This document shows positions 6,392 through 15,325 of a stretch of 44,188 bases of DNA, one piece after another. The stretch's first letter is position 1, and every line of letters starts with the position of its first letter. The DNA lies in assembly GCA_021107945.1 (NCBI GenBank), contig JAIORV010000146.1, forward strand, positions 1 to 44,188, read 5' to 3'. The notes under the pieces were generated by a model, which did not search any database, was not told the DNA's origin, and worked only from the letters and a program-made list of their open reading frames with translations. The DNA is from Vulcanimicrobiota bacterium (lineage in GTDB: Bacteria; Vulcanimicrobiota; JAJTBE01). Made by a program: the position numbers and the translations under genes.

Positions 6392-8917
6392 TTAAATTTC
6401 CGACAATTCCTCTTTCACCAACTCCGGCACTGAAACAATCGGCTTGCCGTCTTTGTCAATTTCAACATCAAGATTATCGGGCCAAATATACCCGGGGAAA
6501 ATCCGTTTATAGTAGTCCATTGTATATGGCAGTAGTTTTAATCGAATCGTTCCGTCTTCATTGGTGCCTACAATCTTTGATGTGAGAGCGAAATCAACTT
6601 CTCCTATGGGAGTCCGGATAATATATCGGGGAATCTCCCTCCCACTCCCGTTCTTTCGGAGTCTTGTTGTAATTTCGAAAAGTCTGGATATTTCGATGGG
6701 ATGATAAACATTCCAATATTCCTGTATCGGTAGTCCTGCGAAATACAGGTTTTGAAATTCCAGCCCATTCCTACGGCAGTTGTAGGAGATTCTGAGCATT
6801 TCTTCAGGGTCATCATTGACTCCCCACAAAAGCGGCGTGATATTATAGACGGTAATTCCTTTTTTTGCCAGTTTAACCGCCAGTTTCTTATGCTCAGGCT
6901 TGAATTCTGATGAGTGAAGGAATTGTGTTTCTATTTCAAGCCTTTTTGGAACAGTGATATTAAGGCGGTTCAGTTCGCCGAGACGATCGATTATCTGCTT
7001 TGTATATAGCTCCGGGACATAATTGAATTTAAGACTTCTGAGTCTGATGGCGTTTACATGCTTAATGGAGTGAATCATTTTTATGATCTCCGCCACCTTG
7101 TAAGACAGTTCCATTGTGTCAATACGCGCCGATAAAATGACATCAGTTATATCCTGATTTTTCCATATATAATCCTGGTTGTATTTTAACTCTTCGTCAG
7201 ATATCTCGACATTCATTTCAACACGGGTAATATGTGGACGGAATAAAGACTTTGAACCTGTAAGCACTATTGATTGCAGAAAACGCTGATCTCTGGGTGA
7301 GGAAATGTAAATCTGCTTGAGATTCTCTTCTTGTATTTTTTGTTTTTTCTCCTCATTCTCTTCAATCGCGGGAATAACTGAAATAGTGGGTTCAATGTTT
7401 TCGTTTCCCATGAGCAGGGATTCATCCCCGATATCTGCCATAAATTTGACTTCAATATTACCACATGCATTTATTCGTATTGAATCGGACAGTTGTAAAA
7501 TAGGTGCAAAAGTATTATAGTATTCCATCGTATATGGAGTTCTTATCCAGAGGAAATTTTTGTCTTCCTCATCGACATCAACCGCCCAGCCGCTGGTATT
7601 CCAGTCAATTTTACCTATTGAGGTCGCAGTAACAATACCCGGTATTGCCCTGTCTGAGAGATAAGCCCTGAGTCCTGCCGCGACTTCGATTCCTTTGGAG
7701 ATGGAATCGATATAACGGCGGTTTCCCTGAATGGGACTGCATGGGATATATATATAATGAATTTCCGCTCCTGCTCCCCGCAATTGCTTAAACAGATCCA
7801 CGAGTATTTCCGGGCGATCGTTGCAATCACGAAGGAAAGGAGTTTGCACATAGACCGATATTCCACTCTTCACCAATTCGCTTATTATATCAAGAGATTC
7901 AATTGAAATTTCATCGGGATGGATGAAATGAGTGGCAATTTCAAGTTTTTTTCCCTTTTGTAAAAGCTCTAAACTTTTACTTTTCAGGTAATTCATCCAG
8001 TAAGAATCATCTTTATAAAAAAGATGGGGATAGTAAGATATTGCTCTGGTTGCAATACGGAGGGTCTGTACATGAGGAATTTTTTTCAGCCCGTCAATGG
8101 CGCCGGTTAATGTGGGACGATTCATAAAGGGATCGCCCCCGGTAAGCACAATCTCCTTTACATCCGGCGAATTCCTTATGTAATTTACCGCCTCTCTGAC
8201 ATGATCTTTTGTGGGAGCTCTCTGGTCCCGACACTCCTTATGCTTGCGGAAACAGAACCTGCAATATACCGGGCAACTCATATTCAGTATGAAAATAACC
8301 CTGTTATTATACATTTGCTCAACGATACCACGGTGAAATTGTCCAACCCAGGTATGTACAAGCCCCTCAAGATCCAACTCGTCAACAAAGGGCATAAACT
8401 GGTAGTCAACATTTTTTGAAAGTCTCATCTGGCGAATTGTATGTAGTGAAAGACGAACCGGGTACAGGTCAAGCACTTCCTGCAGTTTTTCTCTTTCATC
8501 ATCGGGAACTTTGGTGTTTGTCAGTCTTTCCAATTGCCTGACTTTTCTTACCTCGTAAAATCTATTTCCGGGAATGAGCTTTTTTAAAACTTCCATTAAT
8601 AACAAATAAGGCAATTCTATACCGTTCATTATTATGGGTTTTGGCTCCCTGCTATTTGCTCTTTCCAACTCCTGAATCAATTCCACAAAGAATCCCCAGC
8701 TATCATTTTCCTTTCCTATAGCCTGAAGTAGTCTGAAATATTTTGTCTCGCCGTCGCCTTCCCCGATTATTGAGCAGAATTCTCTTCCGAGAATATTCTC
8801 CTCGCCGTAATATTCAAGTAAGTTGATGACACAATCTCCCAATTCTTGCAAAGTCACATGAATTTTTATATTTGAATACTTGAACTTTACCTTGAAGTTT
8901 ACATCTGAAAATTTCAC
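6392..8917 (-). CDS. Tandem KamA-type (lysine 2,3-aminomutase family) radical SAM protein, second half degenerate
   Basis: The N-terminal half is a KamA-family radical SAM barrel with the cluster motif C215-x3-C219-x2-C222 (CPVYCRFCFR), LTGGDP (258-263) and TPYTMEYY (460-467). About residues 545-841 repeat the same barrel (IETQFLHSSEF matching IATHFIHPDEI, and LPYTMDYY at 796-803) but lack the three cysteines. The canonical PGGGGK PLP-lysine motif is absent: the first half has ATSIGK (K436) and the second TPIGE (E773). At 841 residues it is about twice family length. GTG start, AGGAGG 7 bases upstream. It lies 61 bp after the B12-type gene. Amino-acid aminomutase activity is possible but unproven; the second half may be a substrate or dimer module. 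Confidence 0.88.
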   Translation of the reverse strand: MKFSDVNFKVKFKYSNIKIHVTLQELGDCVINLLEYYGEENILGREFCSIIGEGDGETKYFRLLQAIGKENDSWGFFVELIQELERANSREPKPIIMNGIELPYLLLMEVLKKLIPGNRFYEVRKVRQLERLTNTKVPDDEREKLQEVLDLYPVRLSLHTIRQMRLSKNVDYQFMPFVDELDLEGLVHTWVGQFHRGIVEQMYNNRVIFILNMSCPVYCRFCFRKHKECRDQRAPTKDHVREAVNYIRNSPDVKEIVLTGGDPFMNRPTLTGAIDGLKKIPHVQTLRIATRAISYYPHLFYKDDSYWMNYLKSKSLELLQKGKKLEIATHFIHPDEISIESLDIISELVKSGISVYVQTPFLRDCNDRPEILVDLFKQLRGAGAEIHYIYIPCSPIQGNRRYIDSISKGIEVAAGLRAYLSDRAIPGIVTATSIGKIDWNTSGWAVDVDEEDKNFLWIRTPYTMEYYNTFAPILQLSDSIRINACGNIEVKFMADIGDESLLMGNENIEPTISVIPAIEENEEKKQKIQEENLKQIYISSPRDQRFLQSIVLTGSKSLFRPHITRVEMNVEISDEELKYNQDYIWKNQDITDVILSARIDTMELSYKVAEIIKMIHSIKHVNAIRLRSLKFNYVPELYTKQIIDRLGELNRLNITVPKRLEIETQFLHSSEFKPEHKKLAVKLAKKGITVYNITPLLWGVNDDPEEMLRISYNCRRNGLEFQNLYFAGLPIQEYWNVYHPIEISRLFEITTRLRKNGSGREIPRYIIRTPIGEVDFALTSKIVGTNEDGTIRLKLLPYTMDYYKRIFPGYIWPDNLDVEIDKDGKPIVSVPELVKEELSEI

Positions 8918-8978
8918 AAATATTCCTCCTTGTCAGCTTTAACAGACAATAAATCTTATTGCTGCAAATACTCCAGGT

Positions 8979-10214
8979 TTAAACAGCAAGCTCATCAAAA
9001 ATCGATGGATGAATTTCGCCCTTTTCATATTTCTCCCTGAAATAAATTGACCCGGGCAAAAGACTAAATTGGATTATTCCGGTATTAACACCATATTTAT
9101 CCTGCAAATTCCCTGCAAATTTTACGGTTCTATCGGCTTCCTTCTCTGTCTCGCCGGGGATACCCGTCATAAATCTGTATTCTATAGAATCCGCAGGTAT
9201 ATATCGGGAAAGGATACGGGCGGTGTCTTCAATTACTTCTGTTGTATAGCCCCTCTTAATTCTCATCAATCCCCTGTTATAGCCGCATATAGGCTCCATT
9301 ATAATTTTATGGGTAAATTCTCCGATATATTCCGCCAGACTTCCATATAAGAAATCAGTGCATCTTGTCTTAAATATTATCTTTGTTTCAATTTTCGCCC
9401 TATTCTTCCGCATGACTTTTGCGAAGTCAAATATTCTTTTCTCTTTTGCGGTGAAATGCTCGTCAATTATATAGACATAATCGGAATTCACCCGGTCAAG
9501 ATACTCCTGCGCCTTTCTTATTCCCTCGTAAATCCCCGTAGGAGACATAGCCCTCCAGAGCTTATGATGCGGTATCTCGTCAAAAGGGTTATAATACGCA
9601 TCTCCACGAGAAGTTTCAATGGGAATGTGTGAGTACTTACCCCGAGGAAGTGAGCTATAATCAATACACGGCAACTGATCCAACTCTTTATCCCGCAGAG
9701 GCTTTGCATCGCCGTATCGGACGACCTCCCCGTCTCCCTTATATGATATTCCAGGAATTGTTGATAAGTCACCCTTCTTTTTCCTGAGCCACCCGAGCAA
9801 CATAGCCAGGCTTTTTTCCGCTTCTCCCCTCACGCAGAAATCCACCGTTGTTGTGTTCAGAATGTGCTCATCAAATAATGTCGGGTGAATTCCGCCGACA
9901 ATAACGGTAATACCCTTATGCTCTTTTCGTACTTTGTCGATTATTCTTTTATTTGTCGCCCATTGAAGCGAGTTCGAAGAGATCAGGACGCAGTCGAAAT
10001 TACCGCAAGCCTGTATCATTCTTTTTATTTCATCTTCTTGAAATGAGTTCAACTCGAATATTTCATTTTCAACGTGGTTTTTATTGAGAACCGATGAAAG
10101 AAGATAGGCAGAAATATCGGGAAGTTTTTCGTGAGACTGTACTTGTATATGGTCATTTTGATACAAGTATGAACTATCCGGTTCGGTATATCCTGTAATG
10201 AATAATGCTTTCAT
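8979..10214 (-). CDS. B12-binding / radical-SAM-fold protein lacking the Fe-S cysteines
   Basis: Residues ~1-145 are a cobalamin-binding-like Rossmann domain (VIVGGIHPTLF, then DFCVRGEAE). Residues ~195-400 follow the usual radical SAM barrel, including PIETSRG, WRAMSP, VYIIDEHFTAKE and MTGIPGETEKEA. Where the family has GCPxxCxFC this protein reads G204-DAYYNPFD, so the three cluster cysteines are D205, N209 and D212. The rest of the barrel is intact in frame, so it is not a decayed gene. No 4Fe-4S cluster could form at the usual site, so ordinary SAM cleavage is unlikely. It may be a regulatory or binding partner of the neighbouring KamA-type protein. Start ATG has only a weak GGA upstream. 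Confidence 0.85.
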   Translation of the reverse strand: MKALFITGYTEPDSSYLYQNDHIQVQSHEKLPDISAYLLSSVLNKNHVENEIFELNSFQEDEIKRMIQACGNFDCVLISSNSLQWATNKRIIDKVRKEHKGITVIVGGIHPTLFDEHILNTTTVDFCVRGEAEKSLAMLLGWLRKKKGDLSTIPGISYKGDGEVVRYGDAKPLRDKELDQLPCIDYSSLPRGKYSHIPIETSRGDAYYNPFDEIPHHKLWRAMSPTGIYEGIRKAQEYLDRVNSDYVYIIDEHFTAKEKRIFDFAKVMRKNRAKIETKIIFKTRCTDFLYGSLAEYIGEFTHKIIMEPICGYNRGLMRIKRGYTTEVIEDTARILSRYIPADSIEYRFMTGIPGETEKEADRTVKFAGNLQDKYGVNTGIIQFSLLPGSIYFREKYEKGEIHPSIFDELAV

Positions 10215-10368
10215 ATTTTTTCCAGACTCATCAAAGAAGGCATTTTTTCAGACTTGCCTTATTGAGAAAAGTTGATGAGACAATTGAGGGGATTTTTTTG
10301 TCTGTTTTAATCCCCTCCATCTTTCTCTTCGTTAATCATCGGGAACCGATAAAGAATATCCCGGTAAA

Positions 10369-11202
10369 TTAAATAATTCCGGGCATGAATGTTTTTGCTC
10401 TGTAATCACTGAGTCTTGCCGTTGAAAGAGTATCCTGGCATTTGCTCTTGAGATCCTCCGGTATCACTTTGATCAAGCCTATAATCATTTTCTTTACGTT
10501 TTCAACGTTCTTATTGAAGACCTTCATAACCGCATCATGGCTTACGGGTGCTTCTTCTCCCAATACACCCACATCGTAATCAGTTATAAGAGAAATATTC
10601 ACATAACACATTTCAAGCTCGCTGGCAAGATATGCTTCCGGGTAGCCGGTCATATTGATCACTGACCATCCCATCTTTGAGAACCATTTCGACTCGGCTC
10701 TTGTTGAGAACCGGGGTCCCTGGATTACGACCATCGTGCCGGATTCATGGACCGTTATGCCAAGATCCGTTCCCACCTTGTATGCAAGCTTTCTCAATTC
10801 AGGACAATATGGATCTGCTGCGCTTACATGTGTGGTTACGGGACCGTCATAAAATGTATCAATACGCCCTTTTGTCCTGTCCACGAATTGATCGCACAGC
10901 ACAAAATCGCCGGGTTTTACTTCTTTCTTCAACGACCCTGCGGCGCAAGGTCCTATCAGATGTTTGACACCGAGGGCTTTCATCGCCCATATATTCGCTC
11001 TGTAAGGAATCCTGTGGGGAGGCAGGGAATGGTCCTTGCCATGCCGGGGAAGAAACGCCACAGGTCTGCCATTAATAGTTCCCACGGCAATCATGTCACT
11101 CGTGGGGCCGTACGGCGTTTGGACGACTATTTCTTCCATATTATCAAGAAACGAGTAGAAACCCGATCCTCCAAATACACCTATATCAGCTTTATGTTTC
11201 AT
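10369..11202 (-). CDS. mtnP: S-methyl-5'-thioadenosine phosphorylase
   Basis: This enzyme cleaves methylthioadenosine with phosphate to adenine and methylthioribose-1-phosphate. Its 277 residues match family length. Motifs include the GVFGGSGFY phosphate loop at the N-terminus, FLPRHGKDHSLPPHRIPYRAN, GPCAAGSL, VVIQGPRFSTRAES, INMTGYPEA and LITDYDVG; the Asp-x-Asp of TDYD fits 6-aminopurine recognition. AGGAGG lies 7 bases before the ATG. It is first in a same-strand run with the two radical-SAM-type genes. Enzymes of this family can also act on 5'-deoxyadenosine, the by-product of radical SAM chemistry, so a clean-up role next to KamA is a reasonable inference. The 154-bp gap after it contains a 9-bp hairpin (10286-10317) without a T-run. 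Confidence 0.95.
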   Translation of the reverse strand: MKHKADIGVFGGSGFYSFLDNMEEIVVQTPYGPTSDMIAVGTINGRPVAFLPRHGKDHSLPPHRIPYRANIWAMKALGVKHLIGPCAAGSLKKEVKPGDFVLCDQFVDRTKGRIDTFYDGPVTTHVSAADPYCPELRKLAYKVGTDLGITVHESGTMVVIQGPRFSTRAESKWFSKMGWSVINMTGYPEAYLASELEMCYVNISLITDYDVGVLGEEAPVSHDAVMKVFNKNVENVKKMIIGLIKVIPEDLKSKCQDTLSTARLSDYRAKTFMPGII

Positions 11203-11230
11203 TATTTATCCTCCTGAATTAATCTTTTTT

Positions 11231-11263
11231 ACCACCACGAAGACACGAAGGACACGAAGAAAT
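11231..11263. repeat. ACCACGAAG-type short repeat
   Basis: Iterations of ACACGAAG (accaccacgaagacacgaag and onward). Related strings occur at 16071-16092, 20535-20553, 29655-29800, 37657-37687 and 40233-40376, always between genes and in both orientations. This repeat type is widely dispersed in environmental bacterial genomes and its function is unknown. Confidence 0.7.
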
Positions 11264-11329
11264 ACATTTTTTTTCCTGATTTCTTCAAAGGCAATAAATC
11301 CTGCCTTCCTAAGCGGCAATCCATATTTC

Positions 11330-13360
11330 CTATTTTCCTTGTTCCTTGAATGCTCTGAAATGTACTTGTATTCCTCTTTGCGTTATTGAAAGTGAAGTCC
11401 AGGATTCTCTGTACTGACCGATTTTCTCGGCGTAATTATCGAATTCCGGCAGGAAGAAAAGCAGGAAACCCTTTGCAATTGATGCGGCCCACTCGGAGTC
11501 CTGATATTGAATCAGAATTGCTCTTCCTTTTATCCCTTTCTTGAATTCACGGTATTTTGTGGTCTCACCCAGGCGAATCCTCTTGACCTTGAGTTCATCA
11601 ATATAACGCTTCATTTTAATGTCGCTGGGAAATGTGTGTATAATCAGCATATCATCGGTGAAACAGTATGCTAGCTTATTTGATTTGAATATTGCTACAT
11701 CTTTATAGTATTCTCTTTTAAAATTCGAGTTTGATACCAGTTTATCCATCAATGGATTCAACTTATCTCTGTCCTTAACACCGATAAAAAATGTCATCGG
11801 GATTTTTGAAAATTGAGCTATACTTTTTACCACAGCTCTCTTGGGATTAAATTTTTTCGATTTGATTTTGAACTTGTTCTTCATCTGGTGCTTGCCTTTA
11901 AACTTCTTGAAGCCTCTCAGGATTCCCGATATAAACATATCCCTTGCAAGGTAAGAAACTGCAACTTCTCCAGTTGTGGATCCCAGGATATCTTTGGCAA
12001 AATCCGCACCCGTGGCCATTTCAAATTGTCCTTGTGCCATTTTCTTGAACGAGTCGATTTTTGGACTTCCTTCCCCTATTACCTCCAGAAGGTTCCAGAC
12101 TTCTCCCAGGTTATATGTAACCGCCATGGGGAGATTACCGGGAAGGTTTTCCATGACATTTGCATTATATTTTTTGGTCTTTGCAAAAAGCTTCTTTAAA
12201 ACGGTTTTTTCCTTTATATTCGATTTGAGGTTAAGGACTATATCTCCCTCAAATCCATCAGGCTTCTGCACGAAGTAATATGAAAAATAATACAGATTCC
12301 TGATTATGCCTGCCATATCACCTTTTTTGGCGATATTAAACATCTCCGGGGTCAGGTTAATCTTTTGGAGATCAACAAAAAGCATTTCATGGTACTTTTC
12401 TGAGCCAATATTGTTTTTCATGAAATCCTTAAACACCGGGTTGGTATAAATATTCTTACCGGGTTTGTTCATAGAATTAATTGCGGATTTCAACATATAA
12501 GGTTTACCGGCTATATAGACGCTTCTTCCATAAAAAGTATAGCTCATTTTAGGATTCACGTGAAATACATGCTTTTTCCATATATGTTTCTTGAAACGGG
12601 TTTTCTCAGGTCCGAGATGCTCTGTCAGTACTTTCTCGAATTTTGCGAAAGCGTTTCTGGCTTTTGTAGAATCCCTTACATCAATCACCAGGAGAAAGTT
12701 TTTTAATTTTGCCGGTGATTTTTTATGTGCATATCTATTTTTGAAGCCTTTCATACTGTGATATGACGGGTTTTCACCTTTAATTCCCAGGTCTTTGAAC
12801 ATATCTTTCGGACTCTTGATTTCAAACTGATTATCCTTAAGAACTCTGTAAGTGAAGCGCTTTCCTCTTACAGGCTTCTCTATCTTTTTGATATACTTTG
12901 GAACAAGGGCTTTGAGATTTGCCGGGAGCTTATTATTATCTAACCTATACGCTTCAATGGCGTTTGTGAGGTATTTCAGTCTATCTGAGGTTTTCCGTAA
13001 TTCTGCAACCGCTTTTTTATATTTAATCTGTGCCTTTATAGCATTGTGAATTACCGAGTAATCTTCCGTGCCGACTATTCCAAGCTGAACGCGGTTACCC
13101 AGCCACGAGAAGACATCTTCTTCGAGAGATATCCCTGTTTTGTGGGTAAATATTTTAAAATAGGGTTCAAGGATCTCAATTTGCCGGATCCTTTGAAATG
13201 CATCTGTAACTGTATTTTCAATCCCATCCCATTCAAAATTCACATCATAATATGCTTCGGTATGCTTATTGAAAGGAGAGTTATCTGCGAATGCATTCAG
13301 GGAGAGGCAAAATATGCAAATAACGGTAATAAATACAAGGGCTAATCCTTTTTTCATCAT
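11330..13360 (-). CDS. Exported DUF3352-type protein with pseudopilin-like segment
   Basis: The open frame reaches 13420, but the ATG at 13360 has AAGGAG 8 bases upstream and begins a clean signal peptide (MMKKGLALVFITVICIFC, cleavage after AFA). The mature protein resembles DUF3352 proteins (YYDVNFEWDGIENTV, and long beta/alpha repeats). Within about residues 125-190 lies a stretch like the GspG major pseudopilin tail (NAIEAYRLDNNKLPANLKAL, VPKYIKKI). The C-terminal half has a second DUF3352-like section. No catalytic residues are recognisable. It is probably a periplasmic or surface protein; role unknown. It lies downstream of the nuclease-domain gene, separated by a terminator, so it is likely transcribed alone. 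Confidence 0.82.
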   Translation of the reverse strand: MMKKGLALVFITVICIFCLSLNAFADNSPFNKHTEAYYDVNFEWDGIENTVTDAFQRIRQIEILEPYFKIFTHKTGISLEEDVFSWLGNRVQLGIVGTEDYSVIHNAIKAQIKYKKAVAELRKTSDRLKYLTNAIEAYRLDNNKLPANLKALVPKYIKKIEKPVRGKRFTYRVLKDNQFEIKSPKDMFKDLGIKGENPSYHSMKGFKNRYAHKKSPAKLKNFLLVIDVRDSTKARNAFAKFEKVLTEHLGPEKTRFKKHIWKKHVFHVNPKMSYTFYGRSVYIAGKPYMLKSAINSMNKPGKNIYTNPVFKDFMKNNIGSEKYHEMLFVDLQKINLTPEMFNIAKKGDMAGIIRNLYYFSYYFVQKPDGFEGDIVLNLKSNIKEKTVLKKLFAKTKKYNANVMENLPGNLPMAVTYNLGEVWNLLEVIGEGSPKIDSFKKMAQGQFEMATGADFAKDILGSTTGEVAVSYLARDMFISGILRGFKKFKGKHQMKNKFKIKSKKFNPKRAVVKSIAQFSKIPMTFFIGVKDRDKLNPLMDKLVSNSNFKREYYKDVAIFKSNKLAYCFTDDMLIIHTFPSDIKMKRYIDELKVKRIRLGETTKYREFKKGIKGRAILIQYQDSEWAASIAKGFLLFFLPEFDNYAEKIGQYRESWTSLSITQRGIQVHFRAFKEQGK

Positions 13361-13424
13361 TTTAGTTACTCCTTTTATTATTTTCTTTTTCCCTACCGGT
13401 TTATTTTTTTCATTCCACATAGAA

Positions 13425-13449
13425 TTAAAAAGGGAGGCTTTACCTCCCC
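13425..13449 (-). terminator. Rho-independent terminator after the bifunctional-nuclease gene
   Basis: On the minus strand the sequence reads GGGAGG, loop TAAAG, CCTCCC, then TTTTTAATT. The stem uses bases 13443-13448 and 13432-13437, and the T-run faces away from the gene ending at 13470. It separates that gene from the DUF3352 gene. Confidence 0.82.
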
Positions 13450-13469
13450 TGGAATCAATATGGCTCTAT

Positions 13470-14021
13470 TTATATTCCCGCAAGATCATCGTCGTCTTCA
13501 TCATCCTGCAATTCTTTTCCAAAATCATCATCTGAAGCGGGAAAGCCTTCGTTAAAGAAGTCGGTGGGTTTGAGATTCTCAATGTATTTCTTGAACATTT
13601 TCTTCTCCCTGTCCTCGGCTCTTGGCTCCAGCACGGTCTCTTCCAGGATAATTCTTTCGGAAACGAAGATAGGGGCGTTAGTTCTGAGGGCAAGCGCTAT
13701 GCTATCCGATGGGCGCGCATCAATTTCGAGATTTTTTCCGCCGGATTCCAGTACTATTTTTGCATAAAATGTATTCTCGTGGATATCATGAATTACAATC
13801 CGCAAGACTTTTGCTTTGAGGGCTTCAATAATTGATTTCATCAAATCGTGTGAAAGTGGACGGGGTATGGGAGTTCCCTCAAGCGCAAGGGCGATGGCTG
13901 TCGCCTCAAAGGGGCCTATCAGTATGGGAAGATATCTCTTCCCCTCTACATCCTTCAATATAACGACAGGATCATGGGACAATAGATCTATCCCCAGCTT
14001 GTCAACTTTCATCTTCCGCAT
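13470..14021 (-). CDS. Bifunctional nuclease family protein (DUF151/BFN domain)
   Basis: Residues ~1-130 form the BFN/DUF151 domain: LPILIGPFEATAIALAL, then RPLSHDLMKSIIEAL, then IDARPSDSIALALRT. This is the conserved core shared with the plant/bacterial bifunctional nuclease family. The remaining ~50 residues are acidic and end in a run of Asp (DDEDDDDL), typical of this family in bacteria. Biochemical nuclease activity has been described for some members, but the cellular role in bacteria is unclear. Two starts are possible (M1 or M4, nine bases apart). The gene is divergent from the ABC exporter genes and ends in a good terminator. Confidence 0.9.
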   Translation of the reverse strand: MRKMKVDKLGIDLLSHDPVVILKDVEGKRYLPILIGPFEATAIALALEGTPIPRPLSHDLMKSIIEALKAKVLRIVIHDIHENTFYAKIVLESGGKNLEIDARPSDSIALALRTNAPIFVSERIILEETVLEPRAEDREKKMFKKYIENLKPTDFFNEGFPASDDDFGKELQDDEDDDDLAGI

Positions 14022-14181
14022 AAATAATCACTCTCTTCAATCTTGTTAAAATAAAAACTACTATACTGTTGCAAAATTAATGTACATCACGAAAAAATAA
14101 CTTCTAATTCTTCACCCAAAATCCTTCTTTATATGGGTCAAATATACAAGGAGATCTAACCACAAAAACGAAAACATCCGC

Positions 14182-15315
14182 GTGGATATTATCTTTGATG
14201 CTTTTAGAAACTTATGCAGAAGGAAATTCAGAACACTGCTTGCCGTGTCAGGCGTAGCGGTGGGAATTTTTGCTTTTCTTGTCATGGGGGCGATGGCGGA
14301 GCATTTTCGCAGAATATCCGTCCAGTTCGAATATTTGTTCGAAAACAGGATTTTTATATGCGAACGTCTCTCATTCTGGGCAGGCGGAGGGATTCTCTCC
14401 GAGGCAAAGTTGAAAAAAGTGAAAGAAATCCCCGGAATTGAAGAAGCCATCCCGATGTTGATCTCCCGTTGGTCGGATGAGAGAATGGTCGTTGTGGGCT
14501 TGCCAAGGGTTGTGGTGGGACTTCCGCTTGAAAACATAAAAAGTATAATCGGAAGATTTCGAGTTATAAGTGGAAACTTGGCTCTGAACGACAAGGAATC
14601 AGTCATCGTCGGGTATGACCTGGCGCAAGAAAACAAGCTTTCAACAGGCAGCAAGGTAAAAATAGGAAACGAAGATTTTATTGTATCGGGTATCCTTGAA
14701 AAAACGGGAGGGCTATATGACGGACAGATGTTTATAAGACTGTCGGAAGCCCAGAAAGCATTCCATAGGAAAGACTTGATAACAAGTATAATGCTTATAC
14801 CTTCACCCCGGGTCGATCCTGAAAAATTGTCTGTAGAAATAAAAAACCGTGTTAAAGGAATCGAGGTAATACCCCCTTCCAGGATAAAATCACAAATTCG
14901 CTCCTCCCTATCATTATGGAACGGACTGACATTCGGAGCGGCATTCACCGCATGCGTTGCAGGCGCGCTTTGTGTTATTATTATAATGCTTGTATCGGTT
15001 TCAGAAAGAGCAGTTGAAATTGGGTTGAAACGGGCAATTGGAGCCGCAACCTCCCATATTATGCTGGAATTTCTATCGGAAGCTGTAATGGTTACAGTTT
15101 CAGGATGGTTCATCGGCAGTATTGCCGGGTGGTTTTTTATCTGCATTCTCACAAGATGGCTTCATTCTATGGGATCAAACCTCTTTGATCTGACTCCCAG
15201 ACTTTTTGTCACCGCCCTTGTTGGGGTGGTCGCGCTGGGTTTATTATCGGGATTATACCCGGCTCTTCGTGCCGCTTCAATTGAACCTGCGGAAGCTTTA
15301 AAGGTAAGATACTAG
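14182..15315 (+). CDS. ABC transporter permease, FtsX/MacB type
   Basis: The architecture is that of LolCE/MacB permeases: one N-terminal membrane helix (about 17-38), a large extracytoplasmic domain (about 40-245), and three C-terminal helices (about 248-275, 290-325, 340-365). Family motifs are RRKFRTLLAVSGVAVGIF at the start, the coupling-helix region EIGLKRAIGAATSHIM, and YPALRAASIEPAEALK at the end. The start is GTG; the only good AGGAG lies ~25 bases upstream, so the initiation site is not certain. The ATPase follows after 10 bp. No periplasmic adaptor gene is adjacent, so this is more likely a lipoprotein- or peptide-type mechanotransmission exporter than a full drug pump. Confidence 0.93.
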   Translation: MDIIFDAFRNLCRRKFRTLLAVSGVAVGIFAFLVMGAMAEHFRRISVQFEYLFENRIFICERLSFWAGGGILSEAKLKKVKEIPGIEEAIPMLISRWSDERMVVVGLPRVVVGLPLENIKSIIGRFRVISGNLALNDKESVIVGYDLAQENKLSTGSKVKIGNEDFIVSGILEKTGGLYDGQMFIRLSEAQKAFHRKDLITSIMLIPSPRVDPEKLSVEIKNRVKGIEVIPPSRIKSQIRSSLSLWNGLTFGAAFTACVAGALCVIIIMLVSVSERAVEIGLKRAIGAATSHIMLEFLSEAVMVTVSGWFIGSIAGWFFICILTRWLHSMGSNLFDLTPRLFVTALVGVVALGLLSGLYPALRAASIEPAEALKVRY

Positions 15316-15325
15316 GAGTTTTTAT

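Noticed and set aside
10286-10317. GAGGGGATT / AATCCCCTC hairpin as an intrinsic terminator of mtnP
   Set aside because: The stem is good but no T-run follows on either strand, so it was not called as a terminator.
14112-15152. 346-residue open frame on the minus strand opposite the ABC permease
   Set aside because: It is Ile/Ser/Thr-rich without any family motif and lies entirely antisense to a clear permease gene, so it is a shadow frame.
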